A stretch of DNA of 64,000 nt from Pseudomonas zanjanensis (GTDB lineage Bacteria; Pseudomonadota; Gammaproteobacteria; Pseudomonadales; Pseudomonadaceae): contig NZ_JABWRB020000001.1 of the NCBI RefSeq assembly GCF_014268745.2, positions 1,178,001 to 1,242,000 of the forward strand, written 5' to 3'. Position 1 is the first letter of the stretch; every line of letters begins with the position of its first letter. The position numbers were made by a program, and so were the translations under genes. Under the pieces are notes generated by a model that saw only the letters and a program-made list of their open reading frames with translations, ran no database searches and was not told the DNA's origin. This document shows positions 1 through 7,726 of the stretch, piece after piece.

Positions 1-52
1 GAGCAAGATCCCCTGTGGGGGCTAATGCCGTTCACTTAAAAATGATGAACCT

Positions 53-183
53 GTGGCGAGGGAGCTTGCTCCCGCTCGGCTGCGAAGCAGTCGTAAACCG
101 GCGGGTGTGGTGTGCCTGATACGCCGCGATTGAGAGGTTTTGGGGCCGCTTCGCGGCCCAGCGGGAGCAAGCTCCCTCGCCAC
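53..183. repeat. REP pair, type A
   Basis: Two inverted copies of a GTGGCGAGGGAGCTTGCTCC-type element face each other around a GC-rich spacer. This is the typical REP doublet (REPIN) layout of fluorescent pseudomonads. Other copies occur at about ten places in the window. Confidence 0.9.
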
Positions 184-219
184 GGGTTTGTCGATTGCCT
201 TAAGTGAACAGCATTGCCT

Positions 220-310
220 TGTGGGAGCGGGCTTGCTCGCGAAAGCGGTGTGTCAGTCGACATTGATATTGACTGTCCGGGCCCCTTCGCGAGCAGGCTC
301 GCTCCCACAA
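220..310. repeat. REP pair, type B
   Basis: A TGTGGGAGCGGGCTTGCTCG-type element and its inverted copy lie about 40 bases apart. This is a second REP family, distinct from type A by its TGTGGGAGC end. The right arm ends about 20 bases from the terminator of the CrcY-type RNA. Confidence 0.9.
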
Positions 311-329
311 AACCCAAACCCCAGACAGC

Positions 330-355
330 ACAAAGGGGAGCCGAAGCTCCCCTTT
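330..355 (-). terminator. Terminator of the CrcY-type RNA
   Basis: On the minus strand AAAGGGGAGC, a TTCG loop and GCTCCCCTTT form a perfect 10-bp hairpin. It has a UUCG-like tetraloop and A and U flanks, as expected of a Rho-independent terminator closing the sRNA. Confidence 0.85.
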
Positions 356-708
356 AATTTTGTCGTCGCGTGCTCTTTTTTTATTATTGAGGGGCGGCCT
401 GTTGTTGTTATTGGCAGCCGTGGCCCTTTACCGCTGTTTTTGGCGATCCCCATCCGGGATCAAGAGCAAACGTATTTTTTTGAGCGCTGATTTGCTTTTT
501 CGCTTTGCGATCCAACCGATTCGGGAGCTACCTGAAGGTAGTTTTATTGTTCTCTGCCCGGTTGCGGGTTGCTTCTGGAAGCACCCTGAAAAGTCCATCT
601 TCTCCAAAAAAATCTGTTAGCTGCGTCTCTGCCGTGTTGTTTTTGTTATGTCAGAGTCGTTTCGTCTTGTTTTTATTGGGTTTGCTGCGTTTTTTTATTC
701 TTGTTATG
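330..708 (-). ncRNA. crcY: CrcY-type small RNA (Hfq/Crc-titrating)
   Basis: This is a non-coding stretch next to mvaB. Read on the minus strand it starts about 12 bases after a sigma-54 promoter and ends at a strong hairpin, giving an RNA of about 380 nt. It holds at least five A-rich motifs of the AANAAYAA kind bound by Hfq with Crc, near 691-705, 639-652, 541-552, 403-415 and 376-392. One example is AACAAAAACAACA. In Pseudomonas the CrcZ, CrcY and CrcX RNAs have these features, are activated by CbrAB, and relieve catabolite repression by sequestering Hfq/Crc. As I recall, crcY of P. putida also lies beside mvaB, which favours CrcY over CrcZ or CrcX. The exact 5' end is inferred from the promoter. 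Confidence 0.85.
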
Positions 709-718
709 CCAGAGATAT

Positions 719-735
719 AGCATGTGGCGTGCCAA
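719..735 (-). promoter_or_regulatory. Sigma-54 promoter of the CrcY-type RNA
   Basis: The minus strand reads TTGGCACG-CCAC-ATGCT. This matches the -24/-12 consensus TTGGCACG-N4-TTGCW with exact spacing and one mismatch in the -12 element. The GC at 721/720 predicts transcription starting near 708. Confidence 0.85.
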
Positions 736-753
736 CTTTTAAAATTCTATACA

Positions 754-766
754 AATCAATAGGTTG
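754..766 (+). promoter_or_regulatory. IHF-like site in the crcY promoter
   Basis: AATCAATAGGTTG fits the IHF consensus WATCAANNNNTTR at every position. It lies between the sigma-54 promoter and the putative enhancer sites, where DNA bending is normally needed. Confidence 0.6.
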
Positions 767-816
767 TGATTTTCGGCTGAAAAACCTGACGGACCAAACC
801 CGACAAATTGTTTCCG

Positions 817-856
817 TGTTACTCGTTTCGCCGCTGTTATAAAGCCAGCGGTAACA
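817..856. promoter_or_regulatory. CbrB-like enhancer half sites
   Basis: TGTTAC (817-822), TGTTAT (835-840) and an inverted GTAACA (851-856) lie 80-120 bases upstream of the -24 box, just past the end of mvaB. TGTTAC/GTAACA dyads are the reported CbrB targets at crc RNA promoters. The assignment rests on sequence similarity and position. Confidence 0.6.
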
Positions 857-858
857 CC

Positions 859-1758
859 TCACTGTGCGTTGCGGGCCTTGGCCACGCGCGAACCGCTGGG
901 GCGGCCGAGCACGTCACAAATCTGCCGGCCCGCGGCGATCAGTGCGTCCAGGTCGACGCCGGTTTCGATACCCAAGCCATTGAGCAGGTACAGCACGTCT
1001 TCGGTGGCGACGTTACCGCTGGCGCCCTTGGCATACGGGCAGCCGCCGAGGCCGGCGATGGAGCTGTCGAAGACCGCGATGCCTTCCAGCAGGCTGGCGT
1101 ACACATTGGCCATAGCCTGGCCGTAAGTGTCGTGGAAGTGACCGGCGAGTTTGTCCCGCGGCACATCGGCGCCCACCACCTCGAACATCCTGCGGGTGGC
1201 GCCAGCGGTGCCCGTGCCGATGGTGTCACCCAGGGAGACTTCGTAGCAGCCCATCGCATACAGCTCCCGAGCGACCCACGCGACCTGCTCAGGCTTGACC
1301 GCCCCTTCATACGGGCAGCCCAGCACGCAAGAGACGTAGCCGCGCACACTGACGCCGTGCTGTCTGGCGGCGTCCATGATCGGCGCGAAACGCTCCAGGC
1401 TTTCCTTGATGGAACAATTGATGTTGCGCTGGGAAAATGCTTCGGACGCGGCAGCGAACACCGCCACTTCTTTTACGCCCGCCGCCAGTGCATCTTCGAA
1501 CCCCCGCAGGTTGGGCGCCAGGGCGCCATAAGTCACACCGGGCTTGCGCTGGATCTGCGCGAACACCTCGGCGGACCCGGCCATTTGCGGCACCCACTTG
1601 GGCGAGACGAAACTGCCGACTTCGATGTAACCCAGGCCGGCGGCGCTCAGGGCGTCCACCAAACGCACCTTGTCGGCGACGCTGATGGGCTGGGCTTCAT
1701 TCTGCAACCCGTCGCGGGGGCCGACTTCGATCAAGCGTACAAAGGAGGGGAGGGACAT
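859..1758 (-). CDS. mvaB: Hydroxymethylglutaryl-CoA lyase
   Basis: This enzyme splits HMG-CoA to acetoacetate and acetyl-CoA, the last step of leucine and isovalerate degradation. The 299-residue protein is a TIM-barrel HMGL-like lyase. Visible motifs are GPRDGLQNE near residues 13-21, the SCVLGCPYEG stretch near 143-152, the metal-binding HFHD at 207-210, and the lyase signature GLGGCPYAKGASGN around Cys240. I chose the ATG at 1758 over an upstream in-frame extension through the REP region, because the family begins MSLP-x-x-V-x-L-x-EVGPRDG. It lies downstream of the MerR regulator on the same strand, separated by a REP pair. The liuABCD genes that usually accompany it are not in the window. 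Confidence 0.95.
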   Translation of the reverse strand: MSLPSFVRLIEVGPRDGLQNEAQPISVADKVRLVDALSAAGLGYIEVGSFVSPKWVPQMAGSAEVFAQIQRKPGVTYGALAPNLRGFEDALAAGVKEVAVFAAASEAFSQRNINCSIKESLERFAPIMDAARQHGVSVRGYVSCVLGCPYEGAVKPEQVAWVARELYAMGCYEVSLGDTIGTGTAGATRRMFEVVGADVPRDKLAGHFHDTYGQAMANVYASLLEGIAVFDSSIAGLGGCPYAKGASGNVATEDVLYLLNGLGIETGVDLDALIAAGRQICDVLGRPSGSRVAKARNAQ

Positions 1759-1795
1759 GGGGATTGACCTGTAATAGTGGCGAGTGCTGCTCCAT

Positions 1796-1885
1796 TGTGG
1801 GAGCGGGCTTGCTCGCGAAGACGGCGTGTCAGTCGACATTGATATTGACTGTCCGGGCGCCTTCGCGAGCAAGCCCGCTCCCACA
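1796..1885. repeat. REP pair, type B
   Basis: Inverted TGTGGGAGCGGGCTTGCTCG copies lie between mvaB and the merR gene, within the presumed transcript of the pair. Confidence 0.9.
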
Positions 1886-1899
1886 AGGGAGTCGTGTTG

Positions 1900-2301
1900 T
1901 TACTGGATGATTTCCTCGCCCTTGAGCGTCTGCTCCAGCGCCTGGATGCAGCGTTCTTCGGCGGTGTCGAGTTCCAGCTTCATCTGTTCGATGTCCAGCA
2001 ATTGCTGCTCGAGCTGTTCCCGGCGCTCGGCGATTTTTGCCAGCATGCTGTGCAGTTGTTTCTGGTTGCCGCTGGTGGGGTCGTAGAGTTCGATCAGCTC
2101 GCGGCACTCAGCGAGGGAAAAACCAATGCGCTTGCCACGCAGAATCAGCTTCAGGCTGACCTTGTCCCGCGGCGAGTAAATGCGCTCCTGACCCCGTCGC
2201 TCCGGGCTCAACAGGCCTTGTTCTTCATAGAAACGGATGGCCCGTGTGGTGATATCCAATTCGCGGGCGAGGTCGGAGATGCTGTAGGTCTGGCTGCTCA
2301 T
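1900..2301 (-). CDS. MerR-family regulator, LiuR-like
   Basis: A 133-residue activator or repressor of the MerR family. The N-terminal winged helix-turn-helix covers about residues 7-75 (SDLARELDITTRAIRFYEEQ). A coiled coil of about residues 80-125 (rich in E, Q, R and L) would form the dimer. There is no C-terminal metal-binding cysteine cluster, so it is not a metal sensor. It resembles LiuR, the regulator of branched-chain amino acid and isoprenoid acid breakdown, and it precedes mvaB on the same strand. A perfect LiuR-type palindrome stands in its promoter, which points to autoregulation and control of mvaB. The LiuR identity is inferred from these features. Confidence 0.88.
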   Translation of the reverse strand: MSSQTYSISDLARELDITTRAIRFYEEQGLLSPERRGQERIYSPRDKVSLKLILRGKRIGFSLAECRELIELYDPTSGNQKQLHSMLAKIAERREQLEQQLLDIEQMKLELDTAEERCIQALEQTLKGEEIIQ

Positions 2302-2346
2302 GGAAGCGCTCGAAACGAAAGGGGCTGGCGCTAAGCTAAAGGCAGG

Positions 2347-2362
2347 TTGACGTTCGCGTCAA
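2347..2362. promoter_or_regulatory. LiuR-type operator within the merR promoter
   Basis: TTGACGTTCGCGTCAA is a perfect 16-bp palindrome that closely resembles known LiuR boxes (TTTACGTNNACGTAAA type). On the minus strand it supplies a -35-like TTGACG, followed about 18 bases later by a TAGCTT -10 candidate. This is the long-spacer layout of MerR-regulated promoters. It lies 46 bases upstream of the merR start. Confidence 0.7.
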
Positions 2363-2390
2363 GCAATCGCGGATGTGTTGCCTGTGCGGG

Positions 2391-2485
2391 CCTCTTCGCG
2401 AGCAAGCCCGCTCCCACAGGTTCTGCGTCGTACACAAATGCAGCATGTACTCAGGACTAATGTGGGAGCGGGCTTGCTCGCGAAG
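2391..2485. repeat. REP pair, type B, inverted order
   Basis: The two arms are in tail-to-tail order: CGCGAGCAAGCCCGCTCCCA comes first and TGTGGGAGCGGGCTTGCTCG second. They lie between the divergently oriented ends of the merR promoter and the lysR gene. Confidence 0.9.
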
Positions 2486-2507
2486 AACGATGACGCGGTC
2501 TATAACG

Positions 2508-3440
2508 TTACACCACCTGATCGAGCTTCTTCTCATGGGCCGTCACCTGCTGGCACAGCTCGATCATCTGCTCGCGCATCCAGCGGTTGGCTGGGTCCTG
2601 GTCGGTGCTTTCGTGCCAGTAGAGATGGGTTTCCACCGGTGGCACGTCGTTCACCGGAAGCAGGAAGGCGTGCAAATCGTGACGCCGGGCAAAGCGCTCG
2701 GGGACGGTCATGACCATGTCGGTCTGCTGCAGCACTTGGGAGGCCATCAAGTAATGCTGGGAGCGCAAGGCGATCTTGCGTTGGATGCCCATCTTGCCGA
2801 GGGCCAGGTCAACGTAACCCAGGCCGTTACGGCGGCTGGAAATGTGCACGTGGGTTTGGGCCAGGTAATCGTCGAGGCTGATCTTTTCCTTGCCCGCGAG
2901 GGGATGGCCCTTGCGCATGGCGCATACGTAGCGATCTTCCATCAACTTGACGTGGCGCACCTGCGGGTCGGTGTTGAGCGGCGCGTCCACGGCGAAATCG
3001 AGGCGGCCGGCGGCCAGTTCCTTGGTGGTTTCACGGCGCTTGGACAGGAAACTCTCGATCGCCACGGTCGGCGCCAGGCGACGCAGGCGCTGGAACAACA
3101 GTGGCAGGATCACGCCTTCGGTGAGGTCGGTCATGCTGATGCGATAGGTCTTGACGGCCTGCAGCGGGTTGAAGATCCGGCTTTCCTGCACTGACACCCG
3201 TAGCAGTGACAAGGCGTTGCGCACCGGGCCGATGATGTTCTGGGCCATGGGCGTCGGCACCATGCCTTGGGCGGTGCGCACGAAGAGGGGGTCGTTGAAG
3301 GTCTCGCGCAGACGGGCCAGGGCATTGGACACGGCTGGCTGAGTGATGCCGACGATCTGCCCGGCGCGGGTCAGGTTGGCTTCGGTGTAGATCGCATCGA
3401 AGACAATGAAAAGGTTGAGGTCGACCTTGCTCAGATTCAT
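2508..3440 (-). CDS. LysR-family transcriptional regulator
   Basis: A 310-residue LysR-type regulator. The helix-turn-helix sits in about residues 5-65 (DLNLFIVFDAIYTEANLTRA, then QPAVSNALARLRE). The rest is a periplasmic-binding-like effector domain. The sequence resembles the NahR/NodD-like LysR subgroup, but no effector can be read from it. It is divergent from the acyl-CoA dehydrogenase gene, with 177 bases between the two starts. LysR regulators commonly control such a divergent neighbour, so acyl-CoA metabolism is its most likely target. An AAGAG element precedes the ATG. Confidence 0.9.
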   Translation of the reverse strand: MNLSKVDLNLFIVFDAIYTEANLTRAGQIVGITQPAVSNALARLRETFNDPLFVRTAQGMVPTPMAQNIIGPVRNALSLLRVSVQESRIFNPLQAVKTYRISMTDLTEGVILPLLFQRLRRLAPTVAIESFLSKRRETTKELAAGRLDFAVDAPLNTDPQVRHVKLMEDRYVCAMRKGHPLAGKEKISLDDYLAQTHVHISSRRNGLGYVDLALGKMGIQRKIALRSQHYLMASQVLQQTDMVMTVPERFARRHDLHAFLLPVNDVPPVETHLYWHESTDQDPANRWMREQMIELCQQVTAHEKKLDQVV

Positions 3441-3617
3441 GGCGCTGCACTCTTGTTCTTGGGCTTGTTGTGAGGTGCCGGGTGGCGATGAGAATCAGTG
3501 AAACATATATCGGTGATGAATGTTAATACACGCTGAGAATAGGTTAGGTAAATTTTCGTAGCTGAACTAGCATCGATTTCATGACCTAAAACAACCTCTG
3601 CCAAGAAGGTGCTGCTC

Positions 3618-4847
3618 ATGGATTTCGCCTATTCTCCCAAGGTTCAGGAACTGCGTGAACGTGTCACGGCGTTCATGGACGCCTACGTCTACCCGGCCGA
3701 AGCGGTGTTCGAACGACAAGTGGCCGAAGGCGACCGCTGGCAACCCACGGCCATCATGGAAGAGCTCAAGGCCAAGGCCAAGGCGGAAGGCCTGTGGAAC
3801 CTGTTCCTGCCAGAGTCCGAACTGGGTGCCGGCCTGACCAACCTGGAATACGCGCCATTGGCAGAGATCATGGGGCGTTCGTTGCTGGGGCCTGAGCCGT
3901 TCAACTGCTCGGCGCCGGACACCGGCAACATGGAAGTGCTGGTGCGCTACGCCAATGAAGAACAAAAGCAGCGCTGGCTCGAACCCCTGCTGCGCGGTGA
4001 GATTCGCTCGGCCTTTGCCATGACCGAGCCGGACGTGGCCTCCTCGGACGCCACCAACATGGCCGCCCGCGCCGAGCGTGACGGCGATGAGTGGGTGATC
4101 AACGGCAAGAAATGGTGGACCTCAGGCGCCTGCGATCCGCGCTGCAAAATCCTGATTTTCATGGGCCTGAGCAACCCCGATGCACCACGGCATGCCCAGC
4201 ATTCGATGATCCTGGTGCCGGTGGACACGCCTGGGGTCAAGATCGTCCGGCCGTTGCCGGTGTTCGGCTACGACGATGCGCCCCACGGCCATGCCGAGGT
4301 GCTGTTCGATAACGTGCGGGTGCCGTACGAAAACGTCCTGTTGGGTGAAGGCCGCGGCTTCGAGATTGCCCAGGGGCGCCTAGGTCCGGGCCGGATTCAC
4401 CACTGCATGCGTTCGATAGGCATGGCCGAGCGCGCCTTGGAATTGATGTGTAAGCGGGCCGTCAGCCGCACCGCTTTCGGCCAGCCGTTGGCGCGGCTGG
4501 GCGGTAACATCGACAGGATCGCCGACTCGCGGATGGAAATCGACATGGCGCGCCTGCTGACACTGAAGGCGGCGTACATGATGGACACCGTGGGCAATAA
4601 AGTGGCGAAAAGCGAAATCGCCCAGATCAAGGTCGTCGCGCCGAACGTGGCTTTGAAGGTCATCGACCGGGCGATCCAGATCCACGGTGGCGCTGGGGTT
4701 TCCAACGATTTCCCGCTGGCCTACATGTACGCCATGCAACGCACCCTGCGCCTGGCCGACGGCCCGGATGAAGTCCACCGCGCCGCGATTGGCAAGTTCG
4801 AGATCGGCAAGTACGTGCCCAAGGAGATGCTGCGCAGCAAGGGCTAG
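3618..4847 (+). CDS. Acyl-CoA dehydrogenase family protein
   Basis: An FAD-dependent acyl-CoA dehydrogenase of 409 residues. The three-part fold is visible: an N-terminal helical part, a middle beta part with the FAD-loop motif [15 protein letters not shown], and a C-terminal helical part ending in the typical [14 protein letters not shown] stretch. It should form a trans-2-enoyl-CoA from a fatty or branched acyl-CoA. The chain-length range cannot be told from the sequence. The ATG at 3618 has an AAGAAGGT ribosome site 8 bases ahead. A GTG nine bases upstream overlaps that site and is less likely. It is divergent from the LysR gene and no other beta-oxidation genes are adjacent. Confidence 0.92.
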   Translation: MDFAYSPKVQELRERVTAFMDAYVYPAEAVFERQVAEGDRWQPTAIMEELKAKAKAEGLWNLFLPESELGAGLTNLEYAPLAEIMGRSLLGPEPFNCSAPDTGNMEVLVRYANEEQKQRWLEPLLRGEIRSAFAMTEPDVASSDATNMAARAERDGDEWVINGKKWWTSGACDPRCKILIFMGLSNPDAPRHAQHSMILVPVDTPGVKIVRPLPVFGYDDAPHGHAEVLFDNVRVPYENVLLGEGRGFEIAQGRLGPGRIHHCMRSIGMAERALELMCKRAVSRTAFGQPLARLGGNIDRIADSRMEIDMARLLTLKAAYMMDTVGNKVAKSEIAQIKVVAPNVALKVIDRAIQIHGGAGVSNDFPLAYMYAMQRTLRLADGPDEVHRAAIGKFEIGKYVPKEMLRSKG

Positions 4848-4869
4848 GATCTGGCCCACCATGGGCCTC

Positions 4870-4960
4870 TGTGGGAGCAAAGCTTGCTCGCGACAGCGGT
4901 GGGTCAGCTTGCATCAATGTGGGAGATGCCACGCCATCGCGAGCAAGCTTTGCCCCCACA
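4870..4960. repeat. REP pair, type B variant
   Basis: Inverted TGTGGGAGCAAAGCTTGCTC copies form a variant of type B. They sit between two convergent genes, where they may also form a hairpin in either transcript. Confidence 0.85.
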
Positions 4961-4986
4961 GGCTGATCCTGTGGGGGCGAGTCCGC

Positions 4987-5856
4987 TTATTCCTTGACGC
5001 TCATGTATTCCTCGGCCCAGCGGATGTACTCCTCGGGCTGGGTGTAGGTGTGCGTCAGTTCGGTGGCGCTGAGGTCCGAGGCCTGGGTGAAGATCTGCCG
5101 TTGTTCGCGAAGGCTGTCATAGGTCGCCTTGATCGCGGCGAAGTAGGCGCCGTGGCCGTCGATCGTCACGCGCACGCCCAGTTCGGCCAGGCGCTTGTCG
5201 TCGCGCAGCAACGGGTTGCCATAGGTGACGAGCATCAGCGGCACCGTCAGGTTTTCGCTGATTTTCTCCAGATGATCGAAGTCTTGCACGCCCACCATGC
5301 AAATCCCGTCCGCCCCGGCACGCTCATATTGCTGGGTCCGGCTGATGATTTCCTGCACCGGCAGGATCCCCGCGTTAGTCCGGGCGATGATCGCCATTTC
5401 CGGATCGACTCGCGCTTCCAGCGCCGCGCGAATCTTGCCGACGCCCTCGGCCACGCCGATCAAGTCGGTGGATTTACGCCCGAACTGGGCCGGCAGCAAG
5501 GTGTCCTCGATGGTCAGGGCCGCGACGCCGGCCCGTTCCAGTTCGATAATGGTGCGCATCACGTTCAGGGCATTGCCATAGCCATGATCGGCGTCGGCAA
5601 TGAACGGCAGTTGGGCCACGCGACCGATACGGGTGGCCTGTTCGGCAAATTCACTGAGGGTGATCAAGGCAAAGTCCGGCGCGCCCAGCACCTGCAACGA
5701 CGCGACCGAGCCTCCGAGGATACCGACTTCAAATCCCAGGTCGGCGGCAATGCGCGCCGACATCGGATCGAATACCGACGCGGTGTGATAACACGTTTGG
5801 GAGGCCAGCAATTGGCGAAAGCTGCGACGCAAATCTTGATGGGAAAGCCTGGGCAT
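4987..5856 (-). CDS. Oxaloacetate decarboxylase (PEP mutase/isocitrate lyase family)
   Basis: A 289-residue cytoplasmic TIM-barrel enzyme that closely resembles P. aeruginosa PA4872, a metal-dependent oxaloacetate decarboxylase giving pyruvate and CO2. Visible features are [20 protein letters not shown] near the N terminus, the metal-binding stretch [15 protein letters not shown], and IEDTLLP in place of the isocitrate lyase KKCGH loop. That last feature excludes isocitrate and methylisocitrate lyase activity. Length and start (GGTGGAAC before ATG) fit the family. It stands alone, convergent with the acyl-CoA dehydrogenase gene. The specificity is inferred from family resemblance. Confidence 0.9.
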   Translation of the reverse strand: MPRLSHQDLRRSFRQLLASQTCYHTASVFDPMSARIAADLGFEVGILGGSVASLQVLGAPDFALITLSEFAEQATRIGRVAQLPFIADADHGYGNALNVMRTIIELERAGVAALTIEDTLLPAQFGRKSTDLIGVAEGVGKIRAALEARVDPEMAIIARTNAGILPVQEIISRTQQYERAGADGICMVGVQDFDHLEKISENLTVPLMLVTYGNPLLRDDKRLAELGVRVTIDGHGAYFAAIKATYDSLREQRQIFTQASDLSATELTHTYTQPEEYIRWAEEYMSVKE

Positions 5857-5984
5857 ATGAGTTCCACCAATGGAAATGGAAAGGCTTGAGCAAAAGTGTC
5901 AACGCCGAAAAACCAAAGGCTATCACGTAGCAGGCGAAAAGATGATGAATGAGTCCTGGCGATTTTTGGGGGCGCGATCAAGAA

Positions 5985-6011
5985 GGCGACAGGTCGGGCT
6001 GACCTGTCGCC
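5985..6011 (-). terminator. Terminator of the three-gene operon
   Basis: GGCGACAGGTC pairs with GACCTGTCGCC over an 11-bp perfect stem with a 5-base loop. On the minus strand it is followed by TTCTTGATC. It lies 20 bases beyond the stop of the 62-aa gene. The T-tract is imperfect. Confidence 0.65.
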
Positions 6012-6030
6012 TGCCAAAAGCGTCTCTTAG

Positions 6031-6219
6031 TTACTGGTCGGTTTTGGTTGGCAGGGTCCAGATTTTTTTGATTTCGTGGATATTTCCGATATTAAGGCGC
6101 GGCGAGAAAGGTGCCGCCATGCAAGGAGACTCCATTTCGATGCTGACCGGCGTTTCAATGACATTACTGCTCGCGCGTAACAGGGGGGCTTCATCCCAGT
6201 TGTTCAATAATGCGCTCAT
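6031..6219 (-). CDS. Small 62-aa protein of unknown function, last gene of the operon
   Basis: I do not recognise this protein. Its ATG overlaps the stop of the cupin gene as ATGA, and AGAGGT stands eight bases upstream, so it is very likely translated. There is no signal peptide or membrane segment. Residues 1-26 are rich in N, E, S and V. Residues 27-57 contain one cysteine (C33), four prolines and the motif RLNIGNIHEIKKIW. That part aligns with residues 54-83 of the first gene of the operon: RxNIGNI, IKKI and a following proline are shared in the same order. Codons differ at third positions, so it is not a fresh duplication. It could be a small partner or mimic of the 259-aa protein, or a peptide substrate for the cupin enzyme. 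Neither is proven. Confidence 0.75.
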   Translation of the reverse strand: MSALLNNWDEAPLLRASSNVIETPVSIEMESPCMAAPFSPRLNIGNIHEIKKIWTLPTKTDQ

Positions 6220-6896
6220 ATAAATACCTCTTTGGTTAGATGGACAGCATCAGGCTGTCCGGGATTGAGCAGGGACAGCGTATCGACATACATTGCTGTT
6301 TCCCGCGCAGCGATGCCGGGGTGAACCGGCGTGTAATTTTCATCGAAACACCAGGCTTCATCCGCTTGGATCAGGCGCTCAGGATGAATAAGCAAACTCA
6401 CTGATGCGGACATTGATTGTGGCGCGACCTGTCTGTGAATTTCCTTAAGGGCGGGCATGTAGATAACTTCGCCTGGTGACAGCTTGACGCTTCGCTCTTC
6501 GCCCAATCGAATTTGTTTTCCCGCTTGCAAGGGCAGATCGCTCAGTATCTCGCGAGAAACAGTTGTGTAACCATCGCCGCTATAACCCACTGCGTAGATT
6601 TCAAAGTCATGGCTGTGGTTCAGGCCGTAAATGAACGTTTCGCTTTCATCGTGGGTTTCGACCGGTGCCCAGAAACCCAGGCGAACAGTGAATAGTTCAT
6701 CCGTATGCAAGACAAATGCATAGGCGTTGTAAAGAAGGTTATGGGGAAGAAAACCGTCTCGTTGAATTGTAGCGTGAAGATGATCGCTCAATAACGTACG
6801 GTTTGTCGCCAACTGACGCAGGTCCTTCTTTATTTTTGTTTTGTCCCGGCTTAGGTCATAAGTGTGCAGGCGTTCTATAAATGTTTCCAACTTCAT
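6216..6896 (-). CDS. Cupin-domain protein of unknown function, middle gene of the operon
   Basis: A 226-residue protein. An alpha-helical N-terminal part (1-55) is rich in K, R and L. It is followed by a cupin barrel with both motifs: H94-S-H96-D-F-E99 in motif 1 and PGEVIYMP ending at H154 in motif 2. All four likely metal ligands are present, so it could be an iron- or manganese-dependent dioxygenase, isomerase or sensor. The start at 6896 overlaps the upstream stop as ATGA, with GGTGGAGA ahead, and removes a spurious N-terminal extension. Its own end overlaps the start of the 62-aa gene. GC content is visibly below that of the flanking genes (48% in one sampled line, 6601-6660). The substrate is unknown. 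Confidence 0.8.
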   Translation of the reverse strand: MKLETFIERLHTYDLSRDKTKIKKDLRQLATNRTLLSDHLHATIQRDGFLPHNLLYNAYAFVLHTDELFTVRLGFWAPVETHDESETFIYGLNHSHDFEIYAVGYSGDGYTTVSREILSDLPLQAGKQIRLGEERSVKLSPGEVIYMPALKEIHRQVAPQSMSASVSLLIHPERLIQADEAWCFDENYTPVHPGIAARETAMYVDTLSLLNPGQPDAVHLTKEVFI

Positions 6897-7672
6897 GCCA
6901 CTGTCTCCACCGAACGCAGAAGGTTGTTCAGTCGCGGGTCCTGCCGTTTCTCCAGGAGCGGGGTGTATGCCCGTGATTTTTGTGGATCTGCCCGATAGAG
7001 CATCTGGAAGGCTTTCCACGCTACGGCGGGGTGATAGTGATAAATCAGCTCCTCGGCAACCTTTATGCCTCGTGGGTCATGAATCGTTTCGAGCAGCTCA
7101 AGGCTCACCAAATACCGAGCGGCGCTTTCGTCATGGGGTAACCAGGCTACCTTGCGCAAGGTAGTACGATCGAATACCTGGATGTCCAGAAGTCTGTCTG
7201 GAAAATTGATACTGCCTACCAGCGCGCCGCAGGGTTCTCGATTGATTAATGAGTAATCGAATAGCGCTCGATGTCCATCGATAATTGATGGGTGCTGGTC
7301 ATCGATGATAATAGTTTTGCCTTTCTCGAGTTTGTCGTTGCGCAGGTGGTAGGAATGGATCTTGATGGGCTGTCGGTTAAGTGAGAATAAAATGCTCTTG
7401 CCAGGTACCGAATATAAGCGCGACGGCATCGCCTGTATTTTCTTTATGCTGATGTTGCCGATGTTCGTGCGGTACAAGGTAATGGTCGCGGTATGCGGAT
7501 TGGTCATGTTCAGGATGGCCGCATTGCGAGTGTGTTTTGTGGCGGGTTGTACCGGGGTGTGTAACTCGGTAATCAGTTGGTTGATTTCCGCTGTCATGTC
7601 TAGATTTTTTATCTTTGCCGCCAAATCTTCTAATGGCATGTCGTGGGTTATTAGATTCTTGATCATGAGCAT
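6893..7672 (-). CDS. Protein of unknown function, first gene of the operon
   Basis: I do not recognise this protein. From the ATG at 7672 it has 259 residues; an ATG at 7666 and a TTG at 7726 are alternatives, and none has a good ribosome site. Residues 1-45 are probably helical. About 50-170 look beta-rich (NIGNISIKKIQAMPSRLY, then GKTIIIDDQHPSIIDGH). About 180-259 are helical with a HEAT-like look (EELIYHYHPAVAWKAFQMLY). There is no signal peptide. Residues 54-84 resemble the 62-aa protein encoded at the end of the operon. GC is low (40% in the sampled line 7561-7620), which suggests horizontal acquisition. Coupling to the cupin gene by an ATGA overlap implies a joint role. Confidence 0.7.
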   Translation of the reverse strand: MLMIKNLITHDMPLEDLAAKIKNLDMTAEINQLITELHTPVQPATKHTRNAAILNMTNPHTATITLYRTNIGNISIKKIQAMPSRLYSVPGKSILFSLNRQPIKIHSYHLRNDKLEKGKTIIIDDQHPSIIDGHRALFDYSLINREPCGALVGSINFPDRLLDIQVFDRTTLRKVAWLPHDESAARYLVSLELLETIHDPRGIKVAEELIYHYHPAVAWKAFQMLYRADPQKSRAYTPLLEKRQDPRLNNLLRSVETVA

Positions 7673-7726
7673 CGTCGTTGCCGTGGGTGATGCTTGAATT
7701 GTGCTTAGGGTTTGAAAGGCTAGCAA

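Noticed and set aside
6031..6219. The 62-aa protein as a classical RiPP precursor
   Set aside because: There is no known RiPP modifying enzyme nearby (no YcaO, radical SAM, lanthionine synthetase or MNIO), no leader-core boundary and no exporter. It is kept as an unknown small protein.
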